NCBI GenBank assembly: GCA_039881145.1
Contig: JAYKKI010000060.1
Coordinates: 11,990,501-12,054,500, forward strand
Reading direction: 5' to 3'
Length of the DNA stretch: 64,000 bases
Origin: Druceiella hillmani
Lineage: Eukaryota > Arthropoda > Insecta > Lepidoptera > Hepialidae
The notes beneath the pieces were generated by a model. It saw only the letters and a list, made by a program, of their open reading frames with translations. It was not told the DNA's origin and ran no database searches. Positions 49,117 to 60,429 of the stretch are shown piece after piece. The stretch's first letter is position 1. Each line of letters opens with the position of its first letter. The position numbers were made by a program, and so were the translations under genes.

Positions 49117-49182
49117 ATAAGAATATTGTACGTACAATATTCTTATGGTTTACTTAGGTAAACGATAAGAATATTGTGCGTA
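49117..49182. repeat. 30-bp palindrome plus direct copy of one arm
   Basis: 'ataagaatattgtac' (49117-49131) is followed directly by its complement (49132-49146), then a small 'gtttac/gtaaac' hairpin, then a second direct copy 'cgataagaatattgtgcgta' at 49163. Y has one copy only ('cgacaagaatattgcgtgta', about 36312). Confidence 0.92.
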
Positions 49183-49215
49183 GTTATCAAATATTGTTTA
49201 AAATGTGTTGTAGGT

Positions 49216-49955
49216 GCGTTTTATGCAAGTTTTAAATCAAATTTGATAATATTTTCAATATAGTTCTTGAATTTATTAACATAAGTTCGTCGAATAATTT
49301 CCACTTGTAGTTGTTATTAAATATTGCTAACGTCATTTTTGCATTTTTTAATATAAATCTTTAAAAATTAGAGGGAGTTGTCATATAACTTGATATATTG
49401 AAAATTCATGTCTCGCGAATGTACCGGATCTCAGAACCTCGGAGCCTAGCAAAAATACATTTTAAACTTTTTTTTTAATTTTCTGCATTAGTGTAATTCT
49501 ACCAGGTAATTCTATAAAATTTTATAACAATAGGACCAAAACTGAAAAATTGATGTTGTTTTGACATACGAATTGGAAAACATATATGGGACAATTTTAT
49601 GGGTTATATTTTTCACCATTTGGCTAGGGCTAATTTAATATTGAAAATGTGTGCAATATCTTATTTTAAGTATGTTTTAAATAGTATTTATAACATGAGT
49701 GAACTTTGAAATAATAACATTACATGTTTTAAATAGGGACGCAATTTGCCACCCCTTTTACAAATATGGAATCACATCAGGTTTTCTTACAATTTTTATT
49801 AAATAATATATATGTGGCTTACAATCTAGAAAATGATCATAGATGCATAAAAAACTAGCGAGAGCAATAGGAGCCTTCAATATTTTTGGGAAACATTGAA
49901 AATAAGTGTGAGTTAAAAATAATATTACTTCGTTTTAATGTAGTATGAGGTATCA
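49216..49955. other. AT-rich stretch, no gene recognised
   Basis: Lies beyond the end of Y'. There is no resemblance to X here, so the second duplication unit is not followed by another X block. No frame or motif of interest. Confidence 0.5.
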
Positions 49956-49960
49956 CAGAC

Positions 49961-50735
49961 GATGACTTCCTACGAATGGCATTGTTTACCGTAATTATCA
50001 CTTTACAAACAAAATATCTTAGATAGTCACAAAAAGGAAATTGTGGCTCCTCTTCTTTTCTAATCAGTAGAAGAAATATTGATAGAGAGTCATAGTACAT
50101 TAAAAGACATATAAAAGACGATGATTTCCTGCGAATGGTTTTGTTTACCGTAATTATCACTTTACGAACAAAACAACTTAGACAGTAACGAGAAGGAAAT
50201 TATTGCCATTCTTCTCTTCTAATCAGTAGAAGAAATATTGATAGAGAGTCATAGTACATTAAAAGACATATAAAAGACGATGATTTCCTGCGAATGGTTT
50301 TGTTTACCGTAATTATCACTTTACGAACAAAACAACTTAAACAGTAACAAAAAGGAAATTATGGCCCCTCTTCTTTTCTAATCAGTAGAAGAAATATTGA
50401 TAGAGAGTCATAGTATATTAAAAGACATATAAAAGATGATGATTTCCTGCGAATGGTTTTGTTTACCGTAATTGTCACTTTACGAACAAAACAACTTAGA
50501 CAGTAACAAAAAGAAAATTATGGCCCCTCTTTTTTCTAATCAGTAGAAGAAATATTGATAAAGAGTCATAGTACATTAAAAGACATATATAAAAGACGAT
50601 GATTTCCTCCGAATGGTTTTGTTTACCGCAATTATCACTCTACGAACAAAACAACTTAGACAGTAACAAAAAGAAAATTATTGCCAAATTATTTTCTCTT
50701 CTAATCAGTAGAAGAAATATTGATAGTGAGTCATA
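49961..50735. repeat. 159-bp tandem repeat, five copies
   Basis: The 'gatgatttcctgcgaatgg' motif starts at 49961 (variant), 50120, 50279, 50438 and 50598. Units share 'tttaccgtaattatcacttt', 'aaaacaacttagacagtaac', 'tctaatcagtagaagaaata' and 'gagagtcatagtacatt'. Units 2-4 are the most alike and unit 1 the most diverged. The minus-strand 101-codon frame (49855-50160) is formed by unit 1 and is not conserved in the others. Confidence 0.95.
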
Positions 50736-51640
50736 GTACAAATCTTAATCTTAAGTTCGTTTAATAATAAAAAAACTTTTTTCAGGTTTCGTGCCCTATA
50801 AAAAAAATAATCCTTGGAAGAACAAACGGGTAAATTATTTGCCACGCATAGTATTTTTTCTCAAAAACCACAGAAACTTGATACTTGATAATGTCGTCGA
50901 GTTTTTTAATCCACAATTGCGAAAATATGAATGAATAATTTAAAAATACGTACATATGAGTTTAAAAATATATTTAGGATCTTAATAAATAGATCGAAAA
51001 TTTTTAAAGGAATAAAATTTTAAATTTTATTTAATTAATAGAAACTATGGCGCCAATTCTAAATTTGGTTGTTTTGGTTACATTTGCCATAATTTTACAC
51101 TTACGAAATTTTTACTTGGTAAGATTGAAAAATAATGAGGATTATCGTAAAAAGTTCCATGACAGTCAAGTACTACACAATACTTAGCACTGCATACTTC
51201 TTAAAAGTTTAAAATTTCGTATTTACTTACTATGCTTATATATATTTTTACGTAGTCCTTTGAAGTGCCAATTCGACTTATGCAGAACAGGATTTTTTTG
51301 TAACTCTTTGATTGTTCATATTATTAAGTTAATAATTTTCCACGATAGCTCCGCTCAAATTTTAGTTATACTTCAAAACATTCTTTATGGAAAACAGTGG
51401 AAATAAAATTCAGTGTTCACTTATTATATATTACCCTCAAAAATAAACGAGTAAATTAAAAATTTAAATTGAAAGGGTTTTTCTTTTTGAAAAGCATGTT
51501 AGCAGAAAAATCAAAACCAATAAAAGACGTATGTAAATAACTAGACTCACTTTGAATCTAACTTAGATAACCCAGCCAGCTTCCTAAAATGATACGAATT
51601 TCTTATTTATATATCGTGTAATTAAGTCTTATAACACTTC
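50736..51640. other. AT-rich stretch, no gene recognised
   Basis: No array, transposon or motif-bearing frame seen. Confidence 0.5.
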
Positions 51641-51664
51641 ATATGGGAGCTTATATTAATTTTC

Positions 51665-51920
51665 TAGAGACAAATCTGGATAAGAGTAATATTGAAATAC
51701 GAACTTACATTCCGGATTCTAAGGAGATACATTACGTGGATTGGTTTGCCCTAGTGTTGGATAAGCTTAATACAGAAATATGTACTTACATTCCGGACTC
51801 CAAGCAGTTACGATATTACGTGGTGTTGGTATTATCGAGGTGTTGGATAAGCCTAATATTGAAATACGAACTTACATTCCGGACCCTAAGGAGATGCAAT
51901 ATTACGTGGTGTTGGTATGT
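51665..51920. repeat. About 81-86-bp tandem repeat, three copies
   Basis: 'cttacattccgga' recurs at 51704, 51785 and 51871. The first spacing (81) is a multiple of three and gives an in-frame peptide repeat (IRTYIPDSKE / ICTYIPDSKQ) within a 99-codon frame (51643-51942). The second spacing (86) is not a multiple of three, and the third copy is read in another frame, so no coding selection is visible. Confidence 0.85.
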
Positions 51921-53635
51921 TTTCAAATATGTTTTATTTTAGTTCACTAATTTCTTTCATGTTCTTTTTTTTATTGTAGCTGCTTTCCACACATTTCAAT
52001 ATAATTTTTACCAGTCATACGTCATAACGGTGTAAAGAAGATTAGCTTATTTTTCTCTCGACTTTATATATAAATTTCTCGTTTATGGTTTTTCATATTT
52101 TTCGATATTTTACTGATTTTCATAACTGGAAATACAATCATAAAAGGAAGTAAATATTGTGAATACAAATTTAATTTCATTCTATTTTATTAACTTAAAT
52201 GTGTATGTTATTGTTGTATTAAATTCTAATTATCTAAAACATGAATAACAAAAAAAACGAGACGGAACGTTATTTTTTGAATTAAATTTATGTTATCGCC
52301 GTAAATTTAGCAGAAAAGTAAAGATAAACTGTTATGCACCCCTTTAGCTATTTCCGGAAATATTTATAAATACATTTTCTTTTATAACATAGAGTACTAG
52401 TCTCACCCCAATCGTATGACTCATAATTTTTAACAATTTTAAAATTATTATGCATTAAGAAGTTTAACACCCACTTCAGAAGTTTCATTAGAAGTTTATT
52501 AAAGTGTTTCGCCATTTTCTATTCCACATATTGCAAATCACTTTGAAGCTTATTTTTTTCACAAAAGGAGCTTAATGATGAAAAACGATGATCGATACTT
52601 CACGTAACTTGGCCAAGGTGTCCCACTGAAAGGTATATAGGAAAAAATTCGCTTTAACTTCAAATTTATGTACAACTATGAATTTTGTTACATATTATTC
52701 AAAATCCCCATGTGAAGAGTTTCCTTGGAACATTTCATGTACGTGGGTGTAAAACTGTGTTGTTGTGACATACGGGTGAACATGACGAAATTACAAGAAT
52801 TTTTGGTTTTAAACAGAATTCTAGAAATGGGCAGAGAGCGAATTCAAAAATTAATTTAAAGTCCTTGCGTAAATAACTGAAGTATTTATAAGTTATAAGG
52901 GCGTAGTTTTTCGTTTTACCTCAGTTGCATCGTTTCAATTTTGTTAACCTTTTAAAAGACAGGTATTTTTTCCTTTTTTTGTATTTAAAATGATTAAGAG
53001 GATATCACGGACATTTTTTGAAATGAAAACTTTTAAAAAAATCAATTGTTTGATATTTTATAATTTCTAGTGCCAATCGAGAAAATTGTTTTATATTATA
53101 ATTTCAAGCGCTAGTCGGGAAGAACATTTTCAGTGATATTTTAAACTCGAAGTTTGGAATGCTAAAAATTAGTTATAATGTTTATTTCTTAATGTACTAG
53201 ATAATATAAGTACACATATCTCAATTATTTTTATATTTATTTTATACTGGTTGATATTATATTTGGAGATATGTGATGCAAATTTTATTTTAGTAAATTT
53301 CATCTTTTGAAATTAAAATATCTGTTTATTTGTACGGTCAAAATAATCAAATTCTTTACTTTATGAATTTGTGGATATTAAGAATAGCTTGCATTACGTT
53401 AAATTTAATTTAAGCAAGTTAATTTCACATCTGTATATGCTTCAATACTATTATATGCTCTTCACTTAAAACAATTTTCGGGTAATTCTACATTCTATGT
53501 AGTAAACAGAAAAACCGGAGAATAGACATTTTGTAATTGTAGCAGATAAGTGTTGCTCTTTCCTAATATGGTACACAACATTCATAAATAAAATAAATAT
53601 TAAGATTCTGGCCATTATCCCATACGCCATATGTA
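51921..53635. other. AT-rich stretch, no gene recognised
   Basis: About 1.7 kb with no frame, array or element I can support. Two related short segments ('tgatattttataatttctag' near 53053 and 'ttatattataatttcaag' near 53091) form a weak local repeat. Confidence 0.5.
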
Positions 53636-53639
53636 AATA

Positions 53640-53945
53640 AAAAAAAACAGTGAGCCGTCACGGGACGCCTGGTAGATGTGAAACATCGTGTTCGTACAAG
53701 TAATATGCATAAAATACAAGATTATTACAGGAACTAAATATAGCATAATGAAAAAATAAAGTATTACAAATTTCTTACAGATATTGTTGACTTTATTTAA
53801 TAAATATTTATTTACAATTAATACAAAAATAATAAAGCACAGGTTATGTGAACTGTAGTAAACAACAGCGTCGAACTGAGTGAGGAGGGGGTCGCGTAGT
53901 CGGTTGCGCATGGCGACACATCGCCATAACGTACACTCTACTACA
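53640..53945 (-). mobile_element. Possible retroelement end fragment
   Basis: On the minus strand, 53945-53775 reads 'tatggcgatgtgtcgccatg' (a short hairpin), 'caaccgactacgcgac', 'tttactacagttcacataac', then 'gctttattattttt' and 'aataaatatttattaaataa'. This looks like the transcribed end of a retroelement with polyadenylation signals, and the GC-rich start contrasts with the flanks. A second GC-richer patch with 'gccgtcacgggacgcctgg' lies at 53650-53672. I cannot define both ends or name a family. The long Tyr-Ile frame 53615-54187 only borrows its C-terminus from here. Confidence 0.35.
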
Positions 53946-53947
53946 TA

Positions 53948-53973
53948 TAGACTATACATATATACATATATGC

Positions 53974-54009
<36 letters not shown>

Positions 54010-54010
54010 G

Positions 54011-54064
<54 letters not shown>

Positions 54065-54076
54065 TATGTATGTATA

Positions 54077-54155
<79 letters not shown>

Positions 54156-54166
54156 TTATGTATGTA

Positions 54167-54203
<37 letters not shown>

Positions 54204-54204
54204 G

Positions 54205-54253
<49 letters not shown>
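53948..54253. repeat. Largest (TA)n array, with internal duplication
   Basis: About 305 bp of TA with scattered C, G and AA or TT interruptions. The interruptions themselves repeat: 'tttatgtatg' at about 54062 and 54155, and 'tatgtaaatata' at about 54007 and 54202. Segments of about 93 bp have therefore been duplicated inside the array. All overlapping frames on both strands (up to 190 codons) are repeat translations. Confidence 0.96.
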
Positions 54254-54255
<2 letters not shown>

Positions 54256-54550
54256 TAATATAGATACAAACAAATAATTAGAATAATAAGGATTGTTGAG
54301 TTTTGTCACGAATATGTTGAAAAGTAATATTTTAAAGTGGTATCGATAAAAAAATGTTGTTTTATGTTTATTGTCAATTATGTCCCATATATTGGTATAG
54401 TTGCAGTTCTTCAGTAATTAATTTAAATGAAATAGGAAACTTTACAAACAAGAATCAAAATTACAATAGAAAATTTTAAAGTAAGGAATTATTGTTTTTC
54501 ACTTATGCAAATAATGCTATACCAAAAATATAAGTCAATGGATCTTTAAG
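54254..54550. other. AT-rich stretch, nothing recognised
   Basis: No feature between the TA array and the 272-bp tandem array. Confidence 0.5.
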
Positions 54551-54556
54551 TTAATA

Positions 54557-55373
54557 GGTTCGACATAACGAAAATGACCAAGAAAATTTTTTGCATATAT
54601 ACTTTTTGAAATAGAAGAGATCTGTGAAGTAGGTGGATAACAAATACCGAAATTGAGAAAAGTAATAACCGGTACTGGGAAATTAGGCGAAAGACTATCG
54701 GAAAGTTCTAACAAATCGAACAGTATAAAGTGAAATACATCTACTACACGTATACTTTCAATTATATTATAATTTTCTCACTAAACTTTTCCGTAACTTC
54801 CGATGAAGTTGCTAGAATTAGTAACGTAGGTTCGACATAACAAAAATATCAAAGAAAATTGTTTGCATATATACTTTTTGAAACAGAAGAGATCTATGAA
54901 GTAGGTGGATAACAAATAGCAAAATTGAGATAAGTAATAACCGGTTATGGAAAATTAGGCGAAAGACTATCGGAGCGTTCTAACAAATAGAACAGTATAA
55001 AGTGAAATACATCTACTACACGTATACTTTTGATTATATTATAATTCTTTCACCAAACATTTCCGTAACTTCCGATGAAGTTGCTAAAATTAGTAACGTA
55101 GGTTCGAAATAACAAAAATATCCAAGAAATTTTTTTGCAAGTATACTTTTTCGGAACAGAAGAGATCTATAACGTAGCTGGACCAAAAAATACCGAAATT
55201 GAGATAAGTAATAACCGGTACTGGAAAATTAGGCGAAAGACTATCGGATAATTCGAAGAAATCGAACAGTATAAAATGAAATACATCTGCTACACGTATA
55301 CTTTCGATTATATCATAATTTTCTCACCAAACATTTCCGTAACTTTTGATGAAGCTGCTAGAATTAGTAACGT
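54557..55373. repeat. 272-bp tandem repeat, three copies
   Basis: 'ggttcgacataac' starts at 54557, 54829 and 55101 (spacing 272 each). Units share 'gaagagatct.tgaagtagg', 'gaaattgag.taagtaata', 'aattaggcgaaagactatcg', 'gaaatacatctactacacgt' and 'ttccgtaacttccgatgaag'. Identity is high (around 90% or more by eye), so the expansion is fairly recent. No frame runs through it. Confidence 0.95.
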
Positions 55374-55534
55374 TTGTCACAAATATTAGAAATTTAACAT
55401 TAATTCAGGATATTAGAAATTTAACCTTAACGTACAGGATATTAGAAATTAAAAAAAGAAAAAAAAACTTTAAAAATGTCCGTAAAGTGTACTATAATAA
55501 CAGGTATTTGACCTGCTGTTGACAATGATTTAAC

Positions 55535-55672
55535 TGCCAATCTGGGAAAACCCGCCTTTTCATGTCGTCAGGCAGCAAAGGGGGGTAAAAACCCAGACCC
55601 TTGCTTGGCCCAGTGAGTGACACCGAGTCCACTCGCCCAACCACAGCCTAGTTAGGCCCGGTCTAGGTCCCT
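55535..55672. repeat. GC-rich fragment, possible retroelement piece
   Basis: About 140 bp with high GC, including 'gggaaaacccgcc', 'aaggggggtaaaaaccc', 'gagtgacaccgagtccactc' and 'aggcccggtctagg'. It contains several short self-complementary stretches (gggtaaaaaccc). The sharp edges against AT-rich DNA suggest an inserted element fragment. Not a tRNA or rRNA that I recognise. Confidence 0.4.
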
Positions 55673-56500
55673 AAAAATATACACATACTGATCGATACAT
55701 ATGTGTGTGTGTATAACATATGAAACATTTTTATCGGCGTTAAGAAAAATTGTGCCATGAAATTAACCTATATTTAGATCGTACCATGCCACCAGATGAT
55801 CGTATATGTAGTTTAAAAAGGGGAAAATAAATTAAATTATACAAAATTAAAAAAAAACGAACTTCTTGTCTAAATTTTATTTATTCCAAACGAATCTGAA
55901 AATTTGTTATTCATTTCAAAACAAATATGGTTTCGTTTCAGCTCTGCATATTTGTAGCGACGTCGCAATGCGCCGCATCGCAAAAATATACGACGATGCA
56001 TAGGATATTCCGTTGTCAATGTTACTCTTGAATATTTCGATATCCATATCGCAATGCTTATTTGTTCTCCAGTAAAATACGTAAATATTCAAGTATAAAT
56101 TCTGTACATCAAAAGGCAGAGGGTTTTTTCCTAAAATGATATATTAACAAATAATCTATTTATAAAAACAACTTTGAAATTATATTTGCTATATAAAATT
56201 TGTTTAAAATATATAAGGTTTAATATTTATGTTCCATTTAACTTTTTTAATGAATTATAATATTATTTATGTGAATAAATAAAATGAAATGATTTAAATA
56301 GGGTTATAAACCATATTTGCAAAACAAAAATTACGCAAAATAATATAGTTTTATGGGATTATGGTTTATGTTTCTACACACAATCTGGTACGTAATTAAA
56401 AAAATGCGATTTTGCTTTATCCAGTACAAGTAGTTTTTAATGATTTTGGCCCGAAATATCGTTTTATCATAGAGTTAAAATAAATATTTAATAAAATGAG
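55673..56500. other. AT-rich stretch, nothing firm
   Basis: A short (TG)n run at about 55700-55714 and a small GC-richer patch at about 55955-56000 ('gcgacgtcgcaatgcgccgc'). No gene recognised. Confidence 0.45.
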
Positions 56501-56504
56501 TTAT

Positions 56505-57100
56505 TTTCAAGCTACAATCCACTTCCTTTTCCGGTTCTGTACCCAAATGGCAAAAACGGTACCCTCATAATTTCGTTCACTCCATCTGTCTAGCCGTAAT
56601 TCACAGCCATTTTATTCGGAGTCTATTGGCACTATTTAAATGAAATTTAAATAATAAGTGTCTTCTATAAACCGTAATAGTGGAATTATGAAAAAAAATT
56701 ATATATATATTAGCGGTTGCACTTAAGATATCTAAGTGAGATATAAAAAAATCCAGTGCACACATTTATATTTCGTATCATTAGATAGGTCTTAAAAATG
56801 ACATAGATGTTCCAAAATAAGTTTTTTATTAAGTCAATAGGTGAGGTGGACGCTCCGAAAGTCTAAAAAACTGTGTTCTCCCTTTAACCTTTCAATTGAC
56901 GTATGTAATACTTTGAAAAAATGGAAGTAGTAGAACTTAAAATAAACTTTCAAAGAAAATTTATTTAAATAAGATGTGATGCAGCAATGACTTTATCTTT
57001 CACAGTAACTTTGAGAAATACAAACTTATAAGTTTAATATTGTTTGGCGCTACGGAATCCTTCGTGCGTAAGTTCAACTCGCACTTGGCCGGTTTTTAAT
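56505..57100 (+). mobile_element. Lepidopteran interspersed repeat, forward
   Basis: Starts 'cttccttttccggttctgta' with 'ggcaaaaacggtaccctcat' and 'catctgtctagccgt', and ends 'gcgctacggaatccttcgtg', 'caactcgcacttggccggtt' and a T-tract. This head and tail combination is a well-known lepidopteran repeat whose consensus tail reads close to '...ttcgtgcgcgagtc.gactcgcacttggccgg'. The middle is heavily diverged. The tail looks tRNA-like but has no complete cloverleaf. Its reverse-strand relative is at 6000-6262. Non-coding. Confidence 0.62.
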
Positions 57101-57525
57101 ACTTTTAAAGGTTGCGCTGCAGACATAACGTCGGTGGGACGTCTTTAATATGTAGCGAATTTTCTAATTATATATTGGTACTCCAATTTATAATACTACG
57201 AAGAAAATAAAACAAGCGGACATACATACATAAATAAGTTCGTATCATAGACCACATTTAAAATGGTCGAACTAGGTATACTTTTGTGGTTTTGGGACCA
57301 TAAATACAAAAGATATGGTGACATTTTCTTTACAAATTAAAAGCCTTAAAAGACTGAATTTCTTAAAGTAAACAAAAATTTGTATATTCATAGTAATCTC
57401 ACGAATAATATTGTGCTAATATATTATAAGTACTGTATGACTAGATAACACATTATATATGTTGCTTTAATAATTTATATACCGTATAAATTGCGTATGA
57501 TACATACGATACACGTCAGTTACGT

Positions 57526-58005
57526 ATTAATGATACATAAGTAGCGCGTACTTAAGTAGGTAATATCTCAATAATTATAACGCTCTCGTTCATCAGAAAT
57601 AAGGTTGCGTTTACAATGAACTCAGACTTGGAATTGTTCACAGTATTAATGATACGTAAGTAGCGTGTACTTAAGTACGTAATATCTCGATAATTACAAC
57701 GCTCTCGTTCATCAGAAATAAGGCTGCGTTTACAATGAACTCAGACTTGGAATTATTCGCAATATTAATGATACGTAAGTGGCGTGTACTTAAATACGTA
57801 ATATCTCGATAATTACAATGCTCTCGTTCATCAGAAATAAGGCTGTGTTTACAATGAACTCAGACTTGGAATTGTTCACAGTATTAATGATACGTAAGTA
57901 GCGTGTACTTAAGTACGTAATATCTCGATAATTACAACGCTCTCGTTTATCAGAAATAAGGCTGCGTTTACAATGAACATGGACTTTGAATTATTCACAG
58001 TAACA
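57526..58005. repeat. 119-bp tandem repeat, four copies
   Basis: 'attaatgatacgtaagt' starts at 57526, 57645, 57764 and 57883 (spacing 119 each). Units share 'gcgtgtacttaagtacgtaa', 'aacgctctcgttcatcagaa' and 'gcgtttacaatgaactcaga'. Identity is very high among units 2-4. One diverged single unit sits at about 62200-62330. Confidence 0.96.
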
Positions 58006-58250
58006 TCTTTCGAATTTAAGACTATTATAATTTAATATACGAGAGAAATATCATTTTACGGCTTGGGTATTTTCTGCGTATCCATTTTCCAAATTGTTCA
58101 AAAACTCATCTCTTAAAGTATTATAAGATTTATGGGGCAATTTTTATTAAAAAACATAAAATTTATTTAGTCTGTATATATATACAAAAATATTAAATAT
58201 TCCTCACTAAAAATTCACACAGTTATTGAATTCCATCATGCCACTCTGAG

Positions 58251-58251
<1 letters not shown>

Positions 58252-58325
<74 letters not shown>

Positions 58326-58344
58326 TATATATATATATATATAT
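58252..58344. repeat. (TA)n microsatellite
   Basis: About 93 bp of alternating TA with few interruptions. The matching place in Z' (62364) also has TA repeat. Confidence 0.96.
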
Positions 58345-59229
58345 CGCTAGATTACTATTAATATTACTTAACACATAAAATTTTATTTAAATTGTAATTA
58401 TCCAAGACAATATACAATGTGATCCAACCAGAAATTGGAATACCTGAGGTCCCACAGTATTACTGCCGAATCGACGAAAATTAGTAAGAAAATAATATAT
58501 CCATCGCTAAATTAGGACTATTTTAGTAAAATATATAAAATAAGAATAAGAACTCATGTAGTTCCGTGAGACAGTAGAATCATTTATACGTGAGACGAAA
58601 TAATGCAAATTAAATTTGGAGCAGAATTTATATTTTTGTATTATTGAATGATGATACTGACTTTATTCCCGTGTTAAGACTGAATTTATATTGCTTATGA
58701 TATAAAAAATAAATCCATGTACATAATAAAGTAAATAACTTCACTATATAATTTACGTTTTAAAAGAAAATTAATCGAATTTCCTCTGGTGTGGTGAAAC
58801 AACGAAACGAATAACCTATTTTAAAATATTCCTAATATAAAACAGAAAACGTTGTATGCTATTATAGTGTAACAATCGTTGGTTAATATTCAGTAAAATT
58901 GCAATAAAGAAAAAAAGTCGAGTGATATGATTATTGACATTGCGGAACATTTCCTCATTTACACAGATGTTTGCAATACTGTATTAAGAAATGCAACTAT
59001 TTTATCCATTATACCATGACAATAAATGAAAATCTAATAAAAATTTATTTCTTTTATTTAGTATATCGAAAACGTGTGCGATCGACCATATTATTAAGCA
59101 TCTATGAAAATAACAAATTATCACTATTCAACAAATAATCCACACGATGGCCTGAAAAAAGTATATATATGGAGATATCTTGATCAGATTAATCCTCCCT
59201 TAAAGGACCGATATAGTATGGAATTATAA

Positions 59230-60360
59230 AAATATCCACCATCTTGAAGAAAGTTTGTTAATGAATTATGAAATAATTTCTCTGGTGTGAGCAGGACCTA
59301 ACTTGATATACGCATGACCAATTCAAGATTAATATATTAATATGAGATGGTTTATTTTCAGATATTCATTGACAGCGGGATTTAGGGCTTGTTTGCATTA
59401 CTATTTCAGCGTATAAATGCGTATCGTTATGAAAGTAACTGTATGCGTAACCTTAATAGAAGAAAATGCCAGAGACCGCCATCTCGCGAGCATGGTTTCC
59501 AACCCTGTTTAAATTAGGGGACTTAATTAATTTGTTTTCACGGAATTTACTAATCCCAATGGACCAGGGGCAACTGCTGTAAAAGTTTAATAATAAAATT
59601 AAATTTTGGTTGTATCGCAGCTAAATCTTATCTAATACTATAACTTATTCAGACTATTTAGAAATGCGTTTATTTTGGAGGTTGTTATGAAATGAAAGAA
59701 AAAGTCCTTGTTTTATGAGTGAATACGTTTTATTTTGAATATTATAATTTAGTAAATTATGGAAAAGATAATTAATATTAATTGCGTTGTAAATACAAGT
59801 AAATTTTTTGAAATGTTTTAATTATAAGTGCCCCAAAAATATTGGAGGTAAAAAATTTGACGATAGTTTTGGGATCATAATAATTAATGCGTTTATTTGA
59901 AAAACCTAAACTGAACTCCTGTAGTTTGGCCAAAGTTTTTATTCACTCTCGGTATTTTATAATGGTGTGATATTTTGTTTCGTTTTAGACATTTTTGAAT
60001 ATGATTTTCTTACATTCTTTAAAGCAATATTTACTAATATTTCATCATTCATTCTAAGATGAATGAATAACAAAATAATAGCATTCTCACTTTTTAGGTT
60101 TGCATTTCTTTTTTAAATTAAAGATAGATCATATAGCTTTTTCCTTGTTTATGTTTAATGTTTTATTTTACACATTTCACTTTCTCCTACTTTGAATATT
60201 TTACAATTTTTTGGAATTGACATCTTTTGAAACATATACGTGTGATTATTTATCTTCATTCCGACCAATATAGAATTTACGGAGTGTGATGTTATAAAAT
60301 GTTGACACGTTTTCTGCCACCTTGGATCTTATTTCAAAATAAAAAACCGTTGAAAAGCTT
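59230..60360. repeat. Block Y'' (third, partial copy of Y)
   Basis: Aligns with about 34520-35650 and 47375-48400: 'aaatatccacc', 'aattatgaaat', 'caagattaat', 'cactatttcagcgtataaat' (Y: 'cactatttaagcttataaat'), 'cctgtttaaattaggg', 'ctaatcccaatggaccagg', 'ataacttattcagactattt' and 'tctgccacc' at the end. More diverged than Y is from Y'. Neighbouring islands (1-3 and 5) are not found here, so only the island-4 region was copied or has survived. Confidence 0.75.
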
Positions 60361-60429
60361 GCTGAAAACGCTTTAATATTTTTCCGTAATGATGATCCGA
60401 ACTATAATTAGAGCTATGTAAATTGAAAA

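Larger units (their letters stand above)
43130..49215. repeat. Duplicated block Y' (copy 2)
   Basis: Homologue of 29340-36365. The conserved islands are in the same order: 43520-44055, 44930-45130, 46265-46650, 47160-47940, 48515-48935 and 49150-49205. Between them the DNA is diverged or unalignable. Y' carries two sharp palindromes (48397-48471 and 49117-49146) that Y lacks, and is not followed by a third X block. Confidence 0.87.
57526..59060. repeat. Duplicated block Z (copy 1)
   Basis: Pairs in order with 62190-63130: the 119-bp unit, then a TA array, then 'gacgaaaatta....aa..taatatatccat' (58475/62523), then 'aaaaagtcgagtgatatgattattgacattgcgga' against 'aaaaagtcaggtattgtggttattaacattgcaga' (58910/63018). 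Identity is low outside these anchors, so this duplication is older than X/Y. The 119-bp unit expanded only in this copy. Confidence 0.6.

Noticed and set aside
26240..49215. Idea that X/Y is a lepidopteran special-homeobox (Shx) type gene array
   Set aside because: Tandem duplication fits the idea, but I could find no homeodomain motif (such as KIWFQNRR) in either strand of the blocks.
49855..50160. 101-codon minus-strand frame
   Set aside because: Created by the first unit of the 159-bp tandem array and not maintained in the other units.
51643..51942. 99-codon frame with a repeated peptide (TYIPDSK)
   Set aside because: The peptide repeat comes from an 81-bp DNA repeat; the next unit is offset by 86 bp and leaves the frame.
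53615..54309. Long open frames of up to 190 codons on both strands
   Set aside because: They are Tyr-Ile translations of the TA array and occur on both strands at once. The same applies at 4589-4792 and 7798-8010.
57044..57100. tRNA-like 'gttcaactcgcacttggcc'
   Set aside because: No complete cloverleaf or A box; it is the tail of a common lepidopteran interspersed repeat.
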